From Prorocentrum cordatum (lineage: Eukaryota; Sar; Dinophyceae; Prorocentrales; Prorocentraceae), in NCBI GenBank assembly GCA_963575745.1, contig CAUYUJ010018867.1, positions 53,501 to 117,500 of the forward strand: a stretch of 64,000 bases of DNA. Direction: 5' to 3'. This document shows, in pieces, positions 62,632 to 64,000 of this stretch. Numbering within the stretch: position 1 is the stretch's first letter; every line of letters begins with the position of its first letter. Below the pieces are notes generated by a model, which saw only the letters and a program-made list of their open reading frames with translations, was not told where the DNA came from and did no database searches. A program made the position numbers and the translations under genes.

Positions 62632-63836
62632 TTGTCCCCGGCGGCCTTGGCCTTTGCCTTGGCCGCCGCTTTGGCCTCGCGGGCCTTTCTCCTCTCCTTC
62701 TCGATGGCCGTCTCCTTGGACAGCTCAGTGGCGACATGGGCGCGGAGCGACGGCGCCACGTGGACGCCGGTGCCCTCCTCGTCTTCGCCCATGTACAAAT
62801 GGGCTGAGTCCCACGACCCGCTTACGGGATCGTCGCGGTGGGCCGTCTCGATGAGCTGACGGCGACGATTAATGTACTCGAGGCACGTCAAGTTCGGCAA
62901 GTTCAGCCCGTCGATTTCATGTGCCATCGACAAGGCACGGCTCAGGACACGATGCTCGTGTCCGGACCTGCTGGAGGCTGGCACCTTCGAGTCCACCAAC
63001 CAACGGTCGTGCGCGGCCGTGAACCCCCCAGTCGAGCCCTTCCTGAGGTCCGCGAGGGTGTCGGGCAGCGTGGCGGGGCCCTTGATCCCGATTGGGACGC
63101 TGGGGTCGCGCTTCATCAGCCTCACATCGTCGACGAAAGCCGACTGCTCACCGCCAGCGGGGCGAGGCAGGACACGAGGGTCCGCCCTCATCAGCTGCGC
63201 CTGGCGCTGCCGGGCCCACCCATCAAGGTCTGTCCCAGCCGCGACGCGCGTCCCGCTGACCGCCTTGCCGTTGACGGACACGAATGTCCGGCCCCCCACG
63301 TCGAGAGCGTTGGCCGGCAGGGCGAACTCCTGGCCGACGGCGAAGGAATCGCCCGGCTCGTCGAAAACCCATGCCCCCGCGGCGCCCGCCACGCGCGGGG
63401 CCATGGGAACCGCGGGCACTCCAGGAGCCACTGGCGGCGGCACAGGCAACGGGATGGGCACGACCGCCGGCGCATTGCCTCCCGGGCCGATGATGTCATC
63501 CTGCCCTGGTGGCGGGGCCAGGCCTCGCGCCGCCCGCTCCACTCTCGCGTGGTGCCGACCCTCGGCCATGAGGTTCACCAAGTCAGCTCCAGCGGGCCGA
63601 GCTCGAAAGCGATATAGCTGCGCCCCCGTGAGCCCAAATGGGATCGAGCCCGCATGGTCGCTAACCCTCAGAGCCTCGAGATCTGGATTAGAAGCGTCAA
63701 TTTGTTCAATGTACACGTCAAAGTCAGGCGTGATGACGATGAACAGCGAATCTACCACCCACGCCAGCAGGATCCGCTCATGATAGAGCGCGTCCCCGTA
63801 GTTGAGGAAAACGGTGATACCTGGCTCCAGCGCCAT
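62628..63836 (-). CDS. Gag-like ORF of the retroelement
   Basis: 402 residues from ATG at 63836. The N-terminus (LNYGDALYHERILLAWVVDS, VITPDFDVYIEQID, LTGAQLYRFRARP) looks like a small beta domain. A Pro/Val-rich linker (about 125-160) follows, then a conserved-looking domain (RQAQLMRADPRVLPRPAGGE .. AHDRWLVDSKVPASSRSGHE .. LSMAHEIDGLNLPNLTCLEY .. RRRQLIETAHRDDP). The end is a Lys/Ala-rich tail (EKERRKAREAKAAAKAKAKA) suited to nucleic-acid binding. No zinc knuckle is seen. Position upstream of RT suggests a structural role. From memory this domain layout recurs in dinoflagellate genomes; not checked. The stop TGA overlaps the RT start. Confidence 0.7.
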   Translation of the reverse strand: MALEPGITVFLNYGDALYHERILLAWVVDSLFIVITPDFDVYIEQIDASNPDLEALRVSDHAGSIPFGLTGAQLYRFRARPAGADLVNLMAEGRHHARVERAARGLAPPPGQDDIIGPGGNAPAVVPIPLPVPPPVAPGVPAVPMAPRVAGAAGAWVFDEPGDSFAVGQEFALPANALDVGGRTFVSVNGKAVSGTRVAAGTDLDGWARQRQAQLMRADPRVLPRPAGGEQSAFVDDVRLMKRDPSVPIGIKGPATLPDTLADLRKGSTGGFTAAHDRWLVDSKVPASSRSGHEHRVLSRALSMAHEIDGLNLPNLTCLEYINRRRQLIETAHRDDPVSGSWDSAHLYMGEDEEGTGVHVAPSLRAHVATELSKETAIEKERRKAREAKAAAKAKAKAAGDK

Positions 63837-63843
63837 TGCCCAA

Positions 63844-63999
63844 TTAGGCGGTCACGATCTGCCCCTGTCCTGTGCCTGCCCGCGCCAGCAACCTTGCGCG
63901 ATTCGACGCCGGCGCCTGGGCCGGAGGCTCGTCCACGATGGCCTCGGCGGCTGGGCCTGGCCGCGGCTGGGCGCCTCCCGCCCCAGCCTCTCGCCGGCG
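63844..63999 (-). CDS. 3' end of an upstream ORF (partial)
   Basis: A minus frame open from the window edge ends ..IVDEPPAQAPASNRARLLAR then AGTGQGQIVTA and TAA (63844-63846), seven bases before the gag-like ATG. The Arg/Ala/Pro-rich composition and tight spacing suggest another ORF of the same element. Only about 51 residues are visible and no family can be named. Confidence 0.5.
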   Translation of the reverse strand, partial: RRREAGAGGAQPRPGPAAEAIVDEPPAQAPASNRARLLARAGTGQGQIVTA

Positions 64000-64000
64000 C

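Larger units (their letters stand above)
57741..64000 (-). mobile_element. Tyrosine-recombinase (DIRS-like) retroelement, 5' end outside the window
   Basis: Minus-strand order: end of an unknown ORF (63844), gag-like ORF (63836-62628), RT-RNase H (from 62631), tyrosine recombinase (to 59101), methyltransferase-like ORF (about 59100-58322), then 103-bp direct repeats around a perfect hairpin. No integrase with DDE motif and no LTR is visible. RT, RNase H, recombinase and methyltransferase in this order characterise DIRS-type elements, which integrate through a circular intermediate without target duplication. Damage is limited to one TAG and a few frame changes. Confidence 0.75.

Noticed and set aside
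61121-62859. Long plus-strand frames opposite the RT ORF (for example 61480-62859)
   Set aside because: They are antisense shadows of the GC-rich RT ORF, whose motifs are clear on the minus strand.

Overview
The window is nuclear DNA of a dinoflagellate, almost certainly a photosynthetic peridinin-type one. Four observations support this. (1) There are degraded copies of the dinoflagellate spliced leader at 39765-39786 and 57903-57923, with shorter matches at 20298-20309 and 20403-20419. (2) There is a pentatricopeptide array of the dinoflagellate type (recurring SACEKSRRRQRQQ / LLSEM / LEPNIIT). (3) A chlorophyll a-c binding antenna fragment (ELKNGR.SMLATMGYITP) lies next to it. (4) Repeats and retroelements dominate. 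The genus cannot be decided from the sequence.

Layout. 1-27 kb is a graveyard of one non-LTR retrotransposon (LINE) family, mostly on the minus strand. The copy at 15.2-20.3 kb has both ORFs open. A second copy (7.7-13.3 kb) is split by a 1.07-kb element with perfect 15-bp terminal inverted repeats and is itself inserted in the 3' end of a third copy. Other copies are 3' fragments, rearranged pieces or internally deleted forms. AT-rich islands with long microsatellites lie at 13.4-14.4 and 24.9-27.2 kb. Each carries an array of a TCTAGA-centred palindrome, in opposite orientations.

27-36 kb holds tandem repeats (GGC, CAGCCT, 73-bp, 316-bp and 781-bp units) with no convincing gene. 36.1-39.8 kb is the relic of one retroposed chimeric gene on the minus strand: spliced-leader relic, GC-rich leader, about 11 PPR repeats, one light-harvesting domain, and a C-terminal region of unknown function. 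It is broken by frameshifts and TAG codons. 42-53 kb is filled by two repeat systems: a 15-bp CCAAGAGGCCCC-type minisatellite (with a higher-order structure at 45.0-46.8 kb) and a satellite whose every unit is a foldback hairpin (48.06-49.57 kb). 49.6-57 kb has no recognisable gene.

57.7-64 kb is the most gene-like segment. It is a tyrosine-recombinase (DIRS-like) retroelement on the minus strand: an upstream ORF running off the window, a gag-like ORF, an RT-RNase H ORF joined to it by an ATGA stop-start overlap, a tyrosine recombinase, and a DNA-methyltransferase-like ORF. Downstream lie two 103-bp direct repeats enclosing a perfect 22-bp hairpin and a spliced-leader relic. Its lesions are few: one in-frame TAG and a few frame changes, some of which could be natural ORF junctions.

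Taken together, the window shows retroelements that appear to have captured spliced leaders, retroposed host mRNA, and repeated TAG codons inside otherwise continuing reading frames. All function calls rest on motifs read by eye; nothing was searched.
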